NCBI GenBank assembly: GCA_015152475.1 | Contig: SUTW01000001.1 | Span: forward strand, 1-64,000 | Length of the DNA: 64,000 nt | Reading direction: 5' to 3' | DNA from: Cyanobacteria bacterium SIG30 | Lineage (GTDB): Bacteria > Cyanobacteriota > Vampirovibrionia > Gastranaerophilales > Gastranaerophilaceae | In this document: positions 25,096 through 34,859 of the stretch, in pieces | Layout: every line of letters starts with the position of its first letter | Numbering within the stretch: position 1 is the first letter of the stretch | Position numbers and translations under genes: made by a program | Notes under the pieces: model-generated | Told to the model about the DNA's origin: nothing | Seen by the model: the letters and a program-made list of their open reading frames with translations, nothing else | Database searches by the model: none

Positions 25096-26466
25096 TTAAC
25101 CGAGGCTTTTAACAATTGCGTCTTTCACTTTTTCAACTTGAATTATTTCAATATCTGAAAAATTTAAATTATTACTAACATTTTCCGAAACTTTTGGAAT
25201 TATGGCTTTTTTAAATCCCAATTTTTGTGCTTCCTTCAATCTTTTTTCTATATTTGCAACGGGCCTTATTTCACCATTTAAACCAATCTCACCAATAATA
25301 AGTGTATCTGAACTGATAACAACATCCCTTTCACAAGTCAAAATTGCAAGTGCTATACCTAAATCCGCAGCAGGTTCTGTTATGTCTATACCGCCTATAA
25401 CATTGACATAAACATCTTTTTTGCTTAAATTTAAACCAACTCTTTTTTCAAGAACAGCCAAAATTTGTAGTAATCTATTATATTCAACACCTCTTGCAAC
25501 TCGCCTTGGTGCAGGATATGATGTATTTGCAACAAGAGCCTGAACTTCAAGAAGCAAAACTCTTGTTCCTTCAACGGTTGCAATAACTGTTGTTCCAGAT
25601 GTCGCCTCTAATTCTTTATCTCTTAAAAATAATTCACTTGGATTTTTAATTTCAACAAGCCCAGATTCTTCCATATTAAAAACGCCAACTTCATTTGTCG
25701 AACCGAAACGATTTTTGATACTTCTTAAAAGTCTGTATGTTTTATATTTATCGCCTTCAAAATTTATAACACAATCAACCATATGCTCTAAAACTCTAGG
25801 ACCCGCAATATTTCCTTCTTTTGTCACATGGCCTATAATTATGGTTGTTATATTTTTATTTTTTGCCTGTCTCATAAGTAAATTTGTGCATTCTCTTATT
25901 TGAGAAACGCTACCTGAAGATGACATTATTTCACTGCAATAAACAGCCTGAATACTATCGACTATTACAAAATCTGGCTTTACTTCGTCAATTTGTTTAA
26001 CAACCTCATCAAGACAATTTTGTGCAGTTACATAAAGATTATCTGAATTAACTCCTAATCGTTGGGCGCGGAGTTTAACTTGGGTTGTGCTTTCTTCTGC
26101 ACAAATATATAAAACTTTTTTGTTTTGCGTGCATATTTTCTCACAAGACTGCAAAACAAGCGTAGATTTACCAATTCCAGGATCACCTGCAAGCAAAACT
26201 AATGACCCCTGAACAAAACCACCACCTAAAACTCTGTCTAGTTCTTCAAAATTAGTTAAAATTCTTGTTTTTTCATCAACTTCTATTTCTTTAATTGATG
26301 AAACAGGAAATGATTGCATATTGTTTGTTTTATTTGAAGAATCCTTAGAAATAATTTCTTCACAAAAAGTTGAAAATTGTGAACAATCAGGACAACGTCC
26401 CAAATAAGAAGCCGTTTCATAACCACAATTTTGACATATCCATTTTGTTTTAATCTTACTTGCCAT
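25096..26466 (-). CDS. radA: DNA repair protein RadA
   Basis: A RecA-like helicase that drives branch migration in recombination and natural transformation. The N-terminal zinc finger is C11-x2-C14...C25-x2-C28. Walker A is GDPGIGKST (94-102). The RadA-specific KNRFG motif is near residue 250, and the C-terminal Lon-protease-like domain follows (YVNVIGGIDITEPAADLG). The length of 456 residues is typical. The ATG lies 6 nt after a TAAAAT -10, suggesting a leaderless mRNA. It is divergent from the 492-aa gene with only 36 nt between the two starts. Confidence 0.96.
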   Translation of the reverse strand: MASKIKTKWICQNCGYETASYLGRCPDCSQFSTFCEEIISKDSSNKTNNMQSFPVSSIKEIEVDEKTRILTNFEELDRVLGGGFVQGSLVLLAGDPGIGKSTLVLQSCEKICTQNKKVLYICAEESTTQVKLRAQRLGVNSDNLYVTAQNCLDEVVKQIDEVKPDFVIVDSIQAVYCSEIMSSSGSVSQIRECTNLLMRQAKNKNITTIIIGHVTKEGNIAGPRVLEHMVDCVINFEGDKYKTYRLLRSIKNRFGSTNEVGVFNMEESGLVEIKNPSELFLRDKELEATSGTTVIATVEGTRVLLLEVQALVANTSYPAPRRVARGVEYNRLLQILAVLEKRVGLNLSKKDVYVNVIGGIDITEPAADLGIALAILTCERDVVISSDTLIIGEIGLNGEIRPVANIEKRLKEAQKLGFKKAIIPKVSENVSNNLNFSDIEIIQVEKVKDAIVKSLG

Positions 26467-26472
26467 ATAGAA

Positions 26473-26496
26473 ATTTTAACATAAATATGCTATACT
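26473..26496. promoter_or_regulatory. Divergent leaderless promoter pair, radA / HExxH protein
   Basis: The 36-nt gap between the two ATG codons contains a minus-strand TAAAAT (26473-26478, 6 nt before radA) and a plus-strand TATACT preceded by TGC (26491-26496, 6 nt before the other ATG). The -35 regions must overlap the opposite promoter or the opposite gene. Confidence 0.55.
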
Positions 26497-26502
26497 TTTA
26501 AA

Positions 26503-27981
26503 ATGATGAATAGTCCTTCGGAAATAATAAAAAATATAATTATTTTTTTAATACTGCCTTTTTTAATAATTGTTTTTGTCAATATTAAAAATTTTGAAAA
26601 ACAGGCTCCATCGCCTGAAAAAAGCATTGAAGAAATACAATCTGCAATGAAAGATGTCAAGGTAGATGAAAAACCAGTTTCATCGTATTCAAAATATATA
26701 ACACAAGATGAAATGCAATCACTGCAAAATGCAATCAGCAGAATAAATACTTCAAGAACAAATGACCCACAAGAAATAACAAACATTTTTTTGGAAACTA
26801 TGGGTTATCCAAAATATCTTGTAGAGGTTAAGTATTTTAAGAATAATGGTTCAAATTTCGAAGGAGATATTCAGGCAGGAATGTTCGAATATCCAAAAGG
26901 TGTATTAAGTTTAAACCAAGATTTCATAAAATATGCAAATAGGGGCTCTGTGATAGGTGTTATCCGCCATGAACTTGACCACTTTGATAAAGGTGCAAAA
27001 ATAAATAAATCCATAGGCATAAATAATTTTAAAAAATTATGGCCAACAACTTTTAATGAAGAATTTTGGGTTAAAGCAAGCATATATGCAGATACAACTG
27101 GTTTTGACAGCAAAAAATATTTAAGCGGTTTAAACAAATACACAAGCACAACAGACATAACAAGCCTTTATCAGACTTTTGTTGATAAATCTGACGGAGT
27201 TAGAAACCCATTAGAACTTTCTGCATATGCTTTTTCTGACTATATCGAAGAATATTATGGGGTCAGAAAGGAAAATCATACAAATTTAAAAAGAGTAGCA
27301 ATTGCTTTTAACAAAGTTGATTGGCAAATATATAAAATTGCTAACGATAATGAATTTTTAAGCCGCTCACGAGCTGCAATTTTTGATTATTATTTTTTAA
27401 GAGCAATGATGAAAACTGACCCAATTTTGTATAAAACTTATGAGAACGCAACAAAAAGCGGCGATTTTTCAGAATTCAGACAAAAATGTAATCAAATAGC
27501 ATATGAACTTCAAAACAATAATGTGGATATCACAACTTCAAACAATTTGGTTTCTCTTTTTAGCATAATGGAAACCGATATGAACCAAAGAATAACAGAT
27601 GAACAAATAAGTAAAATCTTTTATTACAAATACATGTCTTTAAAAAATGCATTAAAAGATGCAAAATATAAAGATTTTGTTGGAAATATTTTAATTGTTC
27701 TTGATATAAATGTTGATGATTATCTGAATTTCATTGAAAGTAAATCAATCGAAGATGAAGAACTAAAATTAAAGTTATTAACAAGCAAATTCTGGCTTTC
27801 CCAATATGATATAACACAACCAGATGGTAGCGTTATGAGACTTGGTCAAAATGGCGAAACAGAAAAAGTAGCAAAGGAAATAAGTAAAAACAAAATTTTT
27901 CAAAAAGAACAAAAAGCAAGCGGAGAAAACTCAAGAGTATATCTTGTTAAATATTTAAATAAAAATAAAGTTGCAAATTAA
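26503..27981 (+). CDS. Membrane-anchored HExxH protein (putative metallopeptidase)
   Basis: A 492-residue protein with an N-terminal membrane segment (about residues 10-28, rich in I, F and L) and the rest probably outside the cytoplasmic membrane or facing it. It has a zinc-peptidase-like motif H156-ELD-H160 in VIRHELDHFD. A possible third ligand region is DYIEEYYG (about 247-254). I do not recognise the family. The remainder is mostly helical and charged. The start is ATG 26503 or the adjacent ATG. Confidence 0.65.
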   Translation: MMNSPSEIIKNIIIFLILPFLIIVFVNIKNFEKQAPSPEKSIEEIQSAMKDVKVDEKPVSSYSKYITQDEMQSLQNAISRINTSRTNDPQEITNIFLETMGYPKYLVEVKYFKNNGSNFEGDIQAGMFEYPKGVLSLNQDFIKYANRGSVIGVIRHELDHFDKGAKINKSIGINNFKKLWPTTFNEEFWVKASIYADTTGFDSKKYLSGLNKYTSTTDITSLYQTFVDKSDGVRNPLELSAYAFSDYIEEYYGVRKENHTNLKRVAIAFNKVDWQIYKIANDNEFLSRSRAAIFDYYFLRAMMKTDPILYKTYENATKSGDFSEFRQKCNQIAYELQNNNVDITTSNNLVSLFSIMETDMNQRITDEQISKIFYYKYMSLKNALKDAKYKDFVGNILIVLDINVDDYLNFIESKSIEDEELKLKLLTSKFWLSQYDITQPDGSVMRLGQNGETEKVAKEISKNKIFQKEQKASGENSRVYLVKYLNKNKVAN

Positions 27982-28033
27982 AACTTGTTTGCTTTAATTT
28001 TTAATGCTAAATTTATGAAAAAGGGAGAAAAAG

Positions 28034-28483
28034 ATGACAATTAAACCTTGGAATGAATATTTTTTAGAAATAGCTAAAACTTGCGCTTCACGTTCAAACT
28101 GCATAAGGTCACAAGTTGGAGCAGTTATTGTTGGCGAAGATAAAAAAATTAAAGCAACAGGATATAATGGCACGCCTTCAAAAGTTGAATCATGTGCCGA
28201 AAGAGGAACTTGTTACAGAATTGAACACAACATTCCTTCTGGAACACGTTATGAAACTTGCAGAAGTATACACGCTGAACAAAACGCAATAATCCAAGCA
28301 GGACAAGACCGTTGCCAAAACGCAACAATGTATATTTACGGTCACGAATTTATTTGCATATTATGTAAAAGATTTATAGTTCAGGCAGGAATTAAAGACG
28401 TATATCTTAAAAAAGATGACGATAGCGAAATTAAATATGTTGATGTTGAGCAAATAAGAAAAGAATTAAGCGAAACTGTTTAA
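28034..28483 (+). CDS. dCMP deaminase (ComEB-type)
   Basis: A 149-residue zinc cytidylate deaminase. The catalytic motif is HAEQNAI, and the second zinc ligand pair is in ICILCKR. The family segment GYNGTPS and the Cys-rich insertion (ESCAERGTC) are also present. It converts dCMP to dUMP for thymidylate synthesis; relatives are called ComEB next to competence genes. GGGAGAAAAAG precedes the ATG. It ends 1 nt before the convergent mutS2 stop. Confidence 0.93.
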   Translation: MTIKPWNEYFLEIAKTCASRSNCIRSQVGAVIVGEDKKIKATGYNGTPSKVESCAERGTCYRIEHNIPSGTRYETCRSIHAEQNAIIQAGQDRCQNATMYIYGHEFICILCKRFIVQAGIKDVYLKKDDDSEIKYVDVEQIRKELSETV

Positions 28484-28484
28484 T

Positions 28485-30833
28485 TTATTTTAAATAAACA
28501 ATGCTCACACCATCTGCACCTTCATCTTTGTTGCCAGGTCTAAAACTTGCAACATAAGGAGAAGTTTCAAGGTATTCTCTAACCGCAACTTTCAGCGCAC
28601 CAGTTCCGTGCCCATGAATTACTGTGATTTCAGATAAGCCTTTAAGAGATGCCAAATCAAGATGAATTTCAAGACTGTCTAGCGCATCAACTGCTCTCAT
28701 GCCTCTTAAATCAATTCTGTTTGAAACAGTTTCGCGTGGCTTTTTAAATTCAGCATCTGATTTAAAATTATATTTAACTTTTTTATTTGTTTTTGCAAGT
28801 TCACCTATTTTTACTGTTGTTTTCATAAGCCCAATTGAAACATCAACCATATTTTTCGAATTAGGCATAGAAAGTAAAGTTGCAATTTGCTCAAATTTCT
28901 TAACCAAAACTGCATCACCAACTTTGATTTTGTTCCAGTCAATATCTTCAAAATCTTTTACAAATTCATTTTCACCTTTTGTTGATTCGAATCTGAGATT
29001 TTTTTCAACTTCAGATAGTCTTGAATAAGTTCTTCGTGCAATTTTTTCAGTTTTTTCTTTTCTTATTTCATCAACTGTTTTTTTGACTTCTTCTCTTGCG
29101 GTGTCAAGCATATTTTGATAGCGTTTTTTAAAACCATCAATTGTTTTCTTCTTTTCGGCTTTAATTTGAGCAAGTTTTTTTTCGTAATCTAATTTCAAAT
29201 CTTCGATTTCTTTTTCCTGAAGCTTTGTTTTTTCGTGAGATTTTGACATATCAAGATGAACTTTTTGAATTTCATCAAAAACATTGCTTTGAATTTCACC
29301 TTTATTCTCAATTATTTTGCGCGCGTGGTTTGTTATTTCTGGTTTAATTTTTAAATTATCCGCAATAAACAAGGCATTTGAACTGCCCGCAACACCAATT
29401 GCCAGCTTATATGTTGGTTTAAGGGTTTCAGAATCAAATTCAACACTTGCGTTTTTATATCTTTTGTCATTATATTCAAGAAGTTTAAGCTCGCCTAAAT
29501 GGGTTGTAATAACTGTAATTGTTTCTTTATCTGCAAGATATGATAAAATTGCCTGCGCAAGCGCTGAACCTTCACTTGGGTCAGTTCCTGAACATAATTC
29601 ATCAAACAAAACAAGCGAAGAAGAAGTTGCCTCATCTAAAATATTTTTCACATTTAAAATATGCGCTGAAAATGTTGATAAACTCTGAAGAATATTTTGT
29701 TCCTGCGAAATATCAGCTAAAACCTTGTCGAATGGATAGATTTCAGCATACAAGCAAGGAATATGAAGCCCTGCCATTGTCATAATCGTCAAAAGCCCGA
29801 TCGTTTTTAAAGTTACAGTTTTTCCGCCAGTATTTGAACCAGTCACAACAAGTGTTGAATAATTTTCTCCTATTTCAATATCATTTTTGACAATATTATC
29901 AACAACCCCGATAAGAAGAGGATGCATCGCTCCTTGAAATTTAATATGTTTTTTATCAGATATAACAGCGCTTGTTGAAGAAGTTTTAATTGAATATTTT
30001 GCTTTTGCAAAAATAAAATCAAATTCGGTTAAAATTTTCTTGTTTTCTAGTAATTCTTTCTTAATATTGTGTAATTTTAAGCTCAAATTTGCCAAAATTC
30101 TGTCAATTTCTGCCAAAATTTCGCTTTCAAGCTGTTGAAGTTTATTATTAATCGGCACAACACTTTCAGGTTCAATGAAAAAAGTAACCCCCGATGCCGA
30201 AACATCATGAACTATCCCTTTAACTTTATTTTTATCTGTCGCTTTAACCTGAAAAACACATCTGTTATTTCTAGTTGTTACAACACTGTCTTGAAGATGA
30301 GAACAAAAACTGCTATCTGACATAAAAGATGCGATTTTATCTTTTAAATTTTTTTCTGTATCTCTTTTTGAATTTCTTAATTTCTTCAATTCACTACTTG
30401 CACCATCAACAACATTCAAAGAATTGTCAAAAACTCCAAAAATTTCATCTTCTAGATTTTTGTCAACATATAAAATTTGTGAAATTTTTTGGAGATTTCC
30501 ACCATAATTTTGGAAAAAGTTTCTTACAATTCTTGAATTTTTGAGTGTTCTTGCCAAATCTACAATATCTTGCGCAGATAACTTTAAATTATTTAATATC
30601 TCATCAACTGGTGCTATAAAATCAAGCGGGAAAGCACTTATTCTGCCTTCAGAATCTAAAATATTTTTTGCTTCATCAACCAAGCTTAATTCATATTTTA
30701 TTGTCTCTTTTTGGCTAAAAACGCACGCTTCAAGACATCTTGTTTTACCAAGCTCAGTAATTGCAAAGTCAGATAATCTGAGAAGCACTTTATCCAGTTC
30801 AAGACTTAATTGATACTTATCTAAATTAAACAT
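28485..30833 (-). CDS. mutS2: Endonuclease MutS2
   Basis: A 782-residue MutS-family ATPase lacking the mismatch-recognition domain. The ATPase has Walker A GSNTGGKT (332-339), Walker B SLVLFDELCSGTDPSEG (about 410), and a long coiled coil (about 510-620). The C-terminal Smr nuclease domain has IDLRGMRAVDAL and VIHGHGTGAL. MutS2 proteins limit recombination and, in Bacillus, act on collided ribosomes. The start overlaps the end of the helicase gene by 8 nt, so it is translated after it. Confidence 0.96.
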   Translation of the reverse strand: MFNLDKYQLSLELDKVLLRLSDFAITELGKTRCLEACVFSQKETIKYELSLVDEAKNILDSEGRISAFPLDFIAPVDEILNNLKLSAQDIVDLARTLKNSRIVRNFFQNYGGNLQKISQILYVDKNLEDEIFGVFDNSLNVVDGASSELKKLRNSKRDTEKNLKDKIASFMSDSSFCSHLQDSVVTTRNNRCVFQVKATDKNKVKGIVHDVSASGVTFFIEPESVVPINNKLQQLESEILAEIDRILANLSLKLHNIKKELLENKKILTEFDFIFAKAKYSIKTSSTSAVISDKKHIKFQGAMHPLLIGVVDNIVKNDIEIGENYSTLVVTGSNTGGKTVTLKTIGLLTIMTMAGLHIPCLYAEIYPFDKVLADISQEQNILQSLSTFSAHILNVKNILDEATSSSLVLFDELCSGTDPSEGSALAQAILSYLADKETITVITTHLGELKLLEYNDKRYKNASVEFDSETLKPTYKLAIGVAGSSNALFIADNLKIKPEITNHARKIIENKGEIQSNVFDEIQKVHLDMSKSHEKTKLQEKEIEDLKLDYEKKLAQIKAEKKKTIDGFKKRYQNMLDTAREEVKKTVDEIRKEKTEKIARRTYSRLSEVEKNLRFESTKGENEFVKDFEDIDWNKIKVGDAVLVKKFEQIATLLSMPNSKNMVDVSIGLMKTTVKIGELAKTNKKVKYNFKSDAEFKKPRETVSNRIDLRGMRAVDALDSLEIHLDLASLKGLSEITVIHGHGTGALKVAVREYLETSPYVASFRPGNKDEGADGVSIVYLK

Positions 30834-33800
30834 AAGCTTTTATTCTTTCCACGCAAGAATTTCTGCTTAAATCCCATTCTCTTTTTGTAACTCTTAAAAC
30901 CTTAAAGCCACATCTTTCAAGGATAGCTTGCTTTTTAGTACATCTTACTTTGTCTTTTATTTCATCAATTGCGCCATCACATTCAATCACAATGTTATTT
31001 ATCATAATGTCTGCATTAACGCCACCAGTTTCAACACCTGCGTAAATTTTATCAGACACAAGTTCAGATAAAGTTTCAAAAACATCTTTTTCAAAATCGT
31101 TTTTGAATGTGTTTTTTATAACATTATCGTGATTTTGATACGCAACATATTCAAGGTAATCCCTTAAAAGTCCTTCTGGCAGTTCTCTTACCGGTTTTGA
31201 AACAAAATTAATAGTTTGGTGTCTAGCACGAGTTATTGCAACATTGAACAAGTTTGGCTTTTGTAAAAACATTAAACTTTGACTATGTGAATTTGGGGCA
31301 TAAGTCCAAGAAATCAACATAACATCACGTTCATCACCTTGGAAAGTATGAGCCGTACCAACTTCAATTTTGTGTTTTTGTATAATTTCAAGAGGAAATT
31401 CTCTCATAATATCTTTTTTGATAAGGTCAACCTGCGCTCTAAAAGGCGAAATTATGCCGATTGATATTGGTTTATCAGAAGGTGCAGAAATTAAATCTCT
31501 CACTTTTTGCATAACAGCTTCGGCCTCTGGAAAATTTCTTGTCGCATCAAAATCAACTTTTCCTTCGAGAACCTCAATAACATCAACTGTTTTTTCTTCA
31601 TTAAAATATGGTTTCATAATCTTAATTCTTCCACCATAAAATTCTCTTGAAGAAAACTCAATTATTGGTTTCATTGATCTAAAATGTTCATCGAGCAAAA
31701 CTGGTGAAACAGAATAATAATTAGCTAAATCAAACATTGAATTTGTTCTGAAACGCCACATCAACTGATATTTATCTTCAATTCCATATTGATTTAAAAA
31801 TGATTGTTCTTTGGCTTTTTCCAAGAAAGATAAATGAGGCAGTTGCTTATCATCGCCCACTATAACAGCTTTTTTGGCACGATATAAAAGTGGGAAACAA
31901 GATGCAATATCACATTGAGAAGCCTCATCAATAATTACAACATCAAACATCGCAGATTTTAACGGAATAGAATTTGAAACTGCGTATGTTGTTGTACACC
32001 AACAAGGAAATGTTTCCAAAAGTGGTTTAAAATCTTCATTTTCAAGAAGTCTGCTTTGAAGCAAAGAACGCTTAGACACAAGAGATTTTGCATGCACCAA
32101 TAATCTTTGACGTTTCTTTTGGTCGCTTAATAATTCTTTTAGCGCATTTCTTCTTTTATTTCTTAAAATATCAACCGCTAGACGTTTTTTCTTGTTTTTA
32201 AGATTTTGAAGTTTGTTCATTAATTGTTGAAGATTACCAATCTTATAGATATTTTCTTCAATATCTAAGGCTCTTGCGTCAATTTCAGCAACATCCAATT
32301 CGCAAGAAATTCTAACAAAATCGGCTTCTTGAATATTTTTGTTATTCAAAAGTTTTTTTAGATTTAATAAATTTTTAAATTTCAAAAAGCCTGTGAATAA
32401 GTTAGTTTTTTTATTTTCAAAATAATTAATTATCTTTTTAGCTTCGTTTACCTGAGATAAATTAAGTGAAGATTTAATGAATTTGAATTCACCTGTCGTA
32501 GAAACAAAATCAGCTTTTTCAAGTTGAACTTCTGTGTATTTTTCTTCAAGTTTAATAACTTTTTCAATTTTTTCTTCAACCAAATTTATTTCATTCATCA
32601 ATGTTTCCATATCGGAAACATCAACCAAAACCGCATCTTCATAATCAGTATTTAAATCAACTTTTCCTGATAATAAGTCTTGGAGTTGAAAATTTAATTG
32701 TTTTTGATAATTAGCCCTGCCTGCACGAAGTGCCAAATAAGGTGCGTTAAGTGAATTTAATCTATCTGCAACAACGTCAATTGCTTTATCCATTCTGGAT
32801 GCAACCAAAACTGTCTTGCCTGTCGCAATCAAATGAGTTACCAAATTAACAATAGTTTGTGATTTACCAGTTCCAGGAGGACCATAAACAGCTAAAAAAT
32901 TATTTTCTTCAATCTTTTTTATAACTTCTTCTTGGCTATCACTCAAAGAAAGTGAAGTTATTGGATAAAACGGTTTTTGTTTAGGGTTAATTGTTTCTTT
33001 AAATGGAGCTTTTCCTTTAGAAATCAAATATTCTTGATTAATTGCATTAAGCGCATTTTCCCTTAAAATTCCTGCTGATTTTTCACCAATTTGGGTTAAT
33101 TCATGCAAAACGCCAGCTGTCATTTGAGGCCTTTTTGTCAAAATGACTGCCTGACTATATTCTAAATATAATTTTTCGACCTTAACGCTTTTTGTTTTTT
33201 TAATCTCATCAATAAAGTCAAAATCGGCTAATTCATCTATTAAATCATCACCGGCATCTTCACCCGAACCATAAAAATCTTTTGATGTTGGAACTTCTTT
33301 GACAACTTCAATATCATCTCCAATTAAAGATTTTAATGTGACAATAAAAACATCAAGCGCTTCTTGTGTTAAAGGAAGGTCTGGCACAACATCTAAAAGA
33401 CCAGAAATCATTGTGTCAACTTCTTCTTCATCATCTCTTTTAATAAGTTGAGCCAAAGCACCTGTATTCAAAGATAAAAGTTCCTCTTGAATTGTAAGCA
33501 ATATGTTGACACCTTTTCTTTCAAGCTTACAAGGCGCATATAAAAGAGGGGTTAAAAAATCGTTATTTTTTTTAGCTTTTGTATTTTTACCTTTTAAGAA
33601 TAAAAATCCGTACAAAAGATATTTATCTTTTGTATCCATTTCGCTCTGAATCATAAGTTCTGTCAAAAGTGGTGATGATTCAAGCAAAATTGGTGAATCA
33701 AACTTTGTAAAAGCCTTCTCTTCACCTTCTAAAAACATCCATTTATTATCTTTATCACCTTTTAAATTACGAAATGTTGAAGATTTAACCTCTTCTCTAA

Positions 33801-33885
33801 CGCAATCATGAAGATATTGGGATAATCTTTTTATAAAACTCCCGTTCATACTAGTTTTAATGGTTTTGGCAACTTCCTGTAACAT
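30826..33885 (-). CDS. Superfamily 1 helicase with C-terminal PD-(D/E)XK-like nuclease
   Basis: A protein of about 1019 residues. The N-terminal 300 residues are unassigned. The helicase core has GPPGTGKS (about 335-342), VVIIDEASQCD (motif II, DEAS), VGDDKQLPH, TAHTFQGDERD, and FNVAITRARH (motif VI), as in DNA2/Upf1-like enzymes. The last 110 residues carry a Vsr/DUF559-like nuclease pattern (D-I-M-I ... IECDG ... KKQAILERCGFKVLRV). The ATG at 33885 lies 7 nt after a TATAAT. It forms an operon with mutS2, so a DNA repair, recombination or defence role is plausible. Confidence 0.82.
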   Translation of the reverse strand: MLQEVAKTIKTSMNGSFIKRLSQYLHDCVREEVKSSTFRNLKGDKDNKWMFLEGEEKAFTKFDSPILLESSPLLTELMIQSEMDTKDKYLLYGFLFLKGKNTKAKKNNDFLTPLLYAPCKLERKGVNILLTIQEELLSLNTGALAQLIKRDDEEEVDTMISGLLDVVPDLPLTQEALDVFIVTLKSLIGDDIEVVKEVPTSKDFYGSGEDAGDDLIDELADFDFIDEIKKTKSVKVEKLYLEYSQAVILTKRPQMTAGVLHELTQIGEKSAGILRENALNAINQEYLISKGKAPFKETINPKQKPFYPITSLSLSDSQEEVIKKIEENNFLAVYGPPGTGKSQTIVNLVTHLIATGKTVLVASRMDKAIDVVADRLNSLNAPYLALRAGRANYQKQLNFQLQDLLSGKVDLNTDYEDAVLVDVSDMETLMNEINLVEEKIEKVIKLEEKYTEVQLEKADFVSTTGEFKFIKSSLNLSQVNEAKKIINYFENKKTNLFTGFLKFKNLLNLKKLLNNKNIQEADFVRISCELDVAEIDARALDIEENIYKIGNLQQLMNKLQNLKNKKKRLAVDILRNKRRNALKELLSDQKKRQRLLVHAKSLVSKRSLLQSRLLENEDFKPLLETFPCWCTTTYAVSNSIPLKSAMFDVVIIDEASQCDIASCFPLLYRAKKAVIVGDDKQLPHLSFLEKAKEQSFLNQYGIEDKYQLMWRFRTNSMFDLANYYSVSPVLLDEHFRSMKPIIEFSSREFYGGRIKIMKPYFNEEKTVDVIEVLEGKVDFDATRNFPEAEAVMQKVRDLISAPSDKPISIGIISPFRAQVDLIKKDIMREFPLEIIQKHKIEVGTAHTFQGDERDVMLISWTYAPNSHSQSLMFLQKPNLFNVAITRARHQTINFVSKPVRELPEGLLRDYLEYVAYQNHDNVIKNTFKNDFEKDVFETLSELVSDKIYAGVETGGVNADIMINNIVIECDGAIDEIKDKVRCTKKQAILERCGFKVLRVTKREWDLSRNSCVERIKAYV

Positions 33886-33892
33886 AGCCCTG

Positions 33893-33921
33893 ATTATAGC
33901 AAATTTTTTAATGAGTTTCAA
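33893..33921 (-). promoter_or_regulatory. Helicase-mutS2 promoter (near-leaderless)
   Basis: TTGAAA (33916-33921), a 17-nt spacer and TATAAT (33893-33898) preceded by TGC, on the minus strand. The -10 ends 7 nt before the ATG at 33885. It closely resembles the prepilin promoters. Confidence 0.7.
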
Positions 33922-33934
33922 GCGTTCAAATTAA

Positions 33935-33960
33935 AAAGCCCCAATTGATTTTGGGGCTTT
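33935..33960 (-). terminator. Terminator after prepilin copy 6
   Basis: A perfect 10-bp stem, AAAGCCCCAA / TTGGGGCTTT, followed by T and A in the minus direction. It belongs to the family hairpin type. Confidence 0.8.
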
Positions 33961-33974
33961 AAAATTAAATAATC

Positions 33975-34712
33975 TTATAAATTTGAATAAGGATAATCGC
34001 TTCTTGGAAAACCAAGTCTGACATATTCGTCCTCAGTTGGAATTTTCCAGTTATTGTTCATGATAAGTCTTGTACATCCTGCACCATTTCCAGATTTTGT
34101 ACAAGCACAATTTGAGTCTGACTCACAACTTGATGCCCAAATATTCCCATTATTTGAGTTTTTACTAGTTGCATTAATATAATAGGTTTGGATATCGTAA
34201 CCTAAAATATTTGGCTTTTTATCCCCATTGCAATCTACAAAAAGCTGAACATGATTTTGCATTGTGATAGTAACACCAAAATATGTTCCATCAGCCAGAT
34301 AATAAACTGCAGAATCGTCAGATTGGTCAATTGTGTTATTTCTTAAATTTTTATGAGTATAATTGCAATCTGAAGAATTACTATTTGTGCAATCTTTTGC
34401 AATTTTAAGGTAAGGAGTTAAATAAGTTTGTGCAAATTTAACTGCGTCAGGTTTTGTGTAAGGCTCGCCAAACGTCCAACCTTTAGGTGAACCATAATCT
34501 AAAATTGCAAGTCTGTATGCCTGGTTTAATTGAGTATATGATTTTTTAAGTCTTGATTCAATTTCAGTTCTTCTTGAATGCAATACAACTGATGGAATAG
34601 TAAGCGCTGCAACAACGCCGATTATAGCAAGTGTGATAAGTACTTCAGCTAACGTGAAAGCTTTTAACCTATTAGTTGCCCCCCCCCCGTGATTTAAGTT
34701 CATTTTTTTCAT
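33975..34712 (-). CDS. Prepilin-like protein, phase-ON copy 6
   Basis: A 245-residue pilin precursor with leader MKKMNLNHGGGATNRLKA and helix FTLAEVLITLAIIG. Its middle closely resembles copy 3 (SRRTEIESRLKKSY, KIAKDCTNSNSSDCNY). The motifs are DCNGDKKPNILGYD, a Cys-rich block (CESDSNCACTKSGNGAGC), and NNWKIPTEDEYVRL near the end. The 10-G tract keeps it ON. I chose the ATG at 34712 over one six codons upstream, because AAAGGGC stands before it. It is the downstream gene of a tandem pair. Confidence 0.9.
   Translation of the reverse strand: MKKMNLNHGGGATNRLKAFTLAEVLITLAIIGVVAALTIPSVVLHSRRTEIESRLKKSYTQLNQAYRLAILDYGSPKGWTFGEPYTKPDAVKFAQTYLTPYLKIAKDCTNSNSSDCNYTHKNLRNNTIDQSDDSAVYYLADGTYFGVTITMQNHVQLFVDCNGDKKPNILGYDIQTYYINATSKNSNNGNIWASSCESDSNCACTKSGNGAGCTRLIMNNNWKIPTEDEYVRLGFPRSDYPYSNL
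34679..34688 (-). repeat. Poly-G tract (10 G), ON
   Basis: Ten G in the coding strand of prepilin copy 6. The frame is open through the leader. Confidence 0.85.
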
Positions 34713-34763
34713 AATTCTATGCCCTTTCAAAATTGCCGTATTTAAAAAATATCCTACATTTTT

Positions 34764-34791
34764 ATTATAACATTTTTTATAGATGTTTCAA
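34764..34791 (-). promoter_or_regulatory. Prepilin-family promoter, copy 6
   Basis: TTGAAA (34786-34791), a 16-nt spacer and TATAAT (34764-34769) on the minus strand. The region is almost identical to that of copy 7. Confidence 0.65.
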
Positions 34792-34810
34792 GGGGGCGAA
34801 ATTAAATTTA

Positions 34811-34834
34811 AAGCCCCAATTGATTTTGGGGCTT
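34811..34834 (-). terminator. Terminator after prepilin copy 7
   Basis: AAGCCCC and GGGGCTT form a stem, followed by TTTAAATTT in the minus direction. It is separated from the next promoter by about 20 nt. Confidence 0.75.
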
Positions 34835-34859
34835 GATATATTAATAAATTTAGATGACC

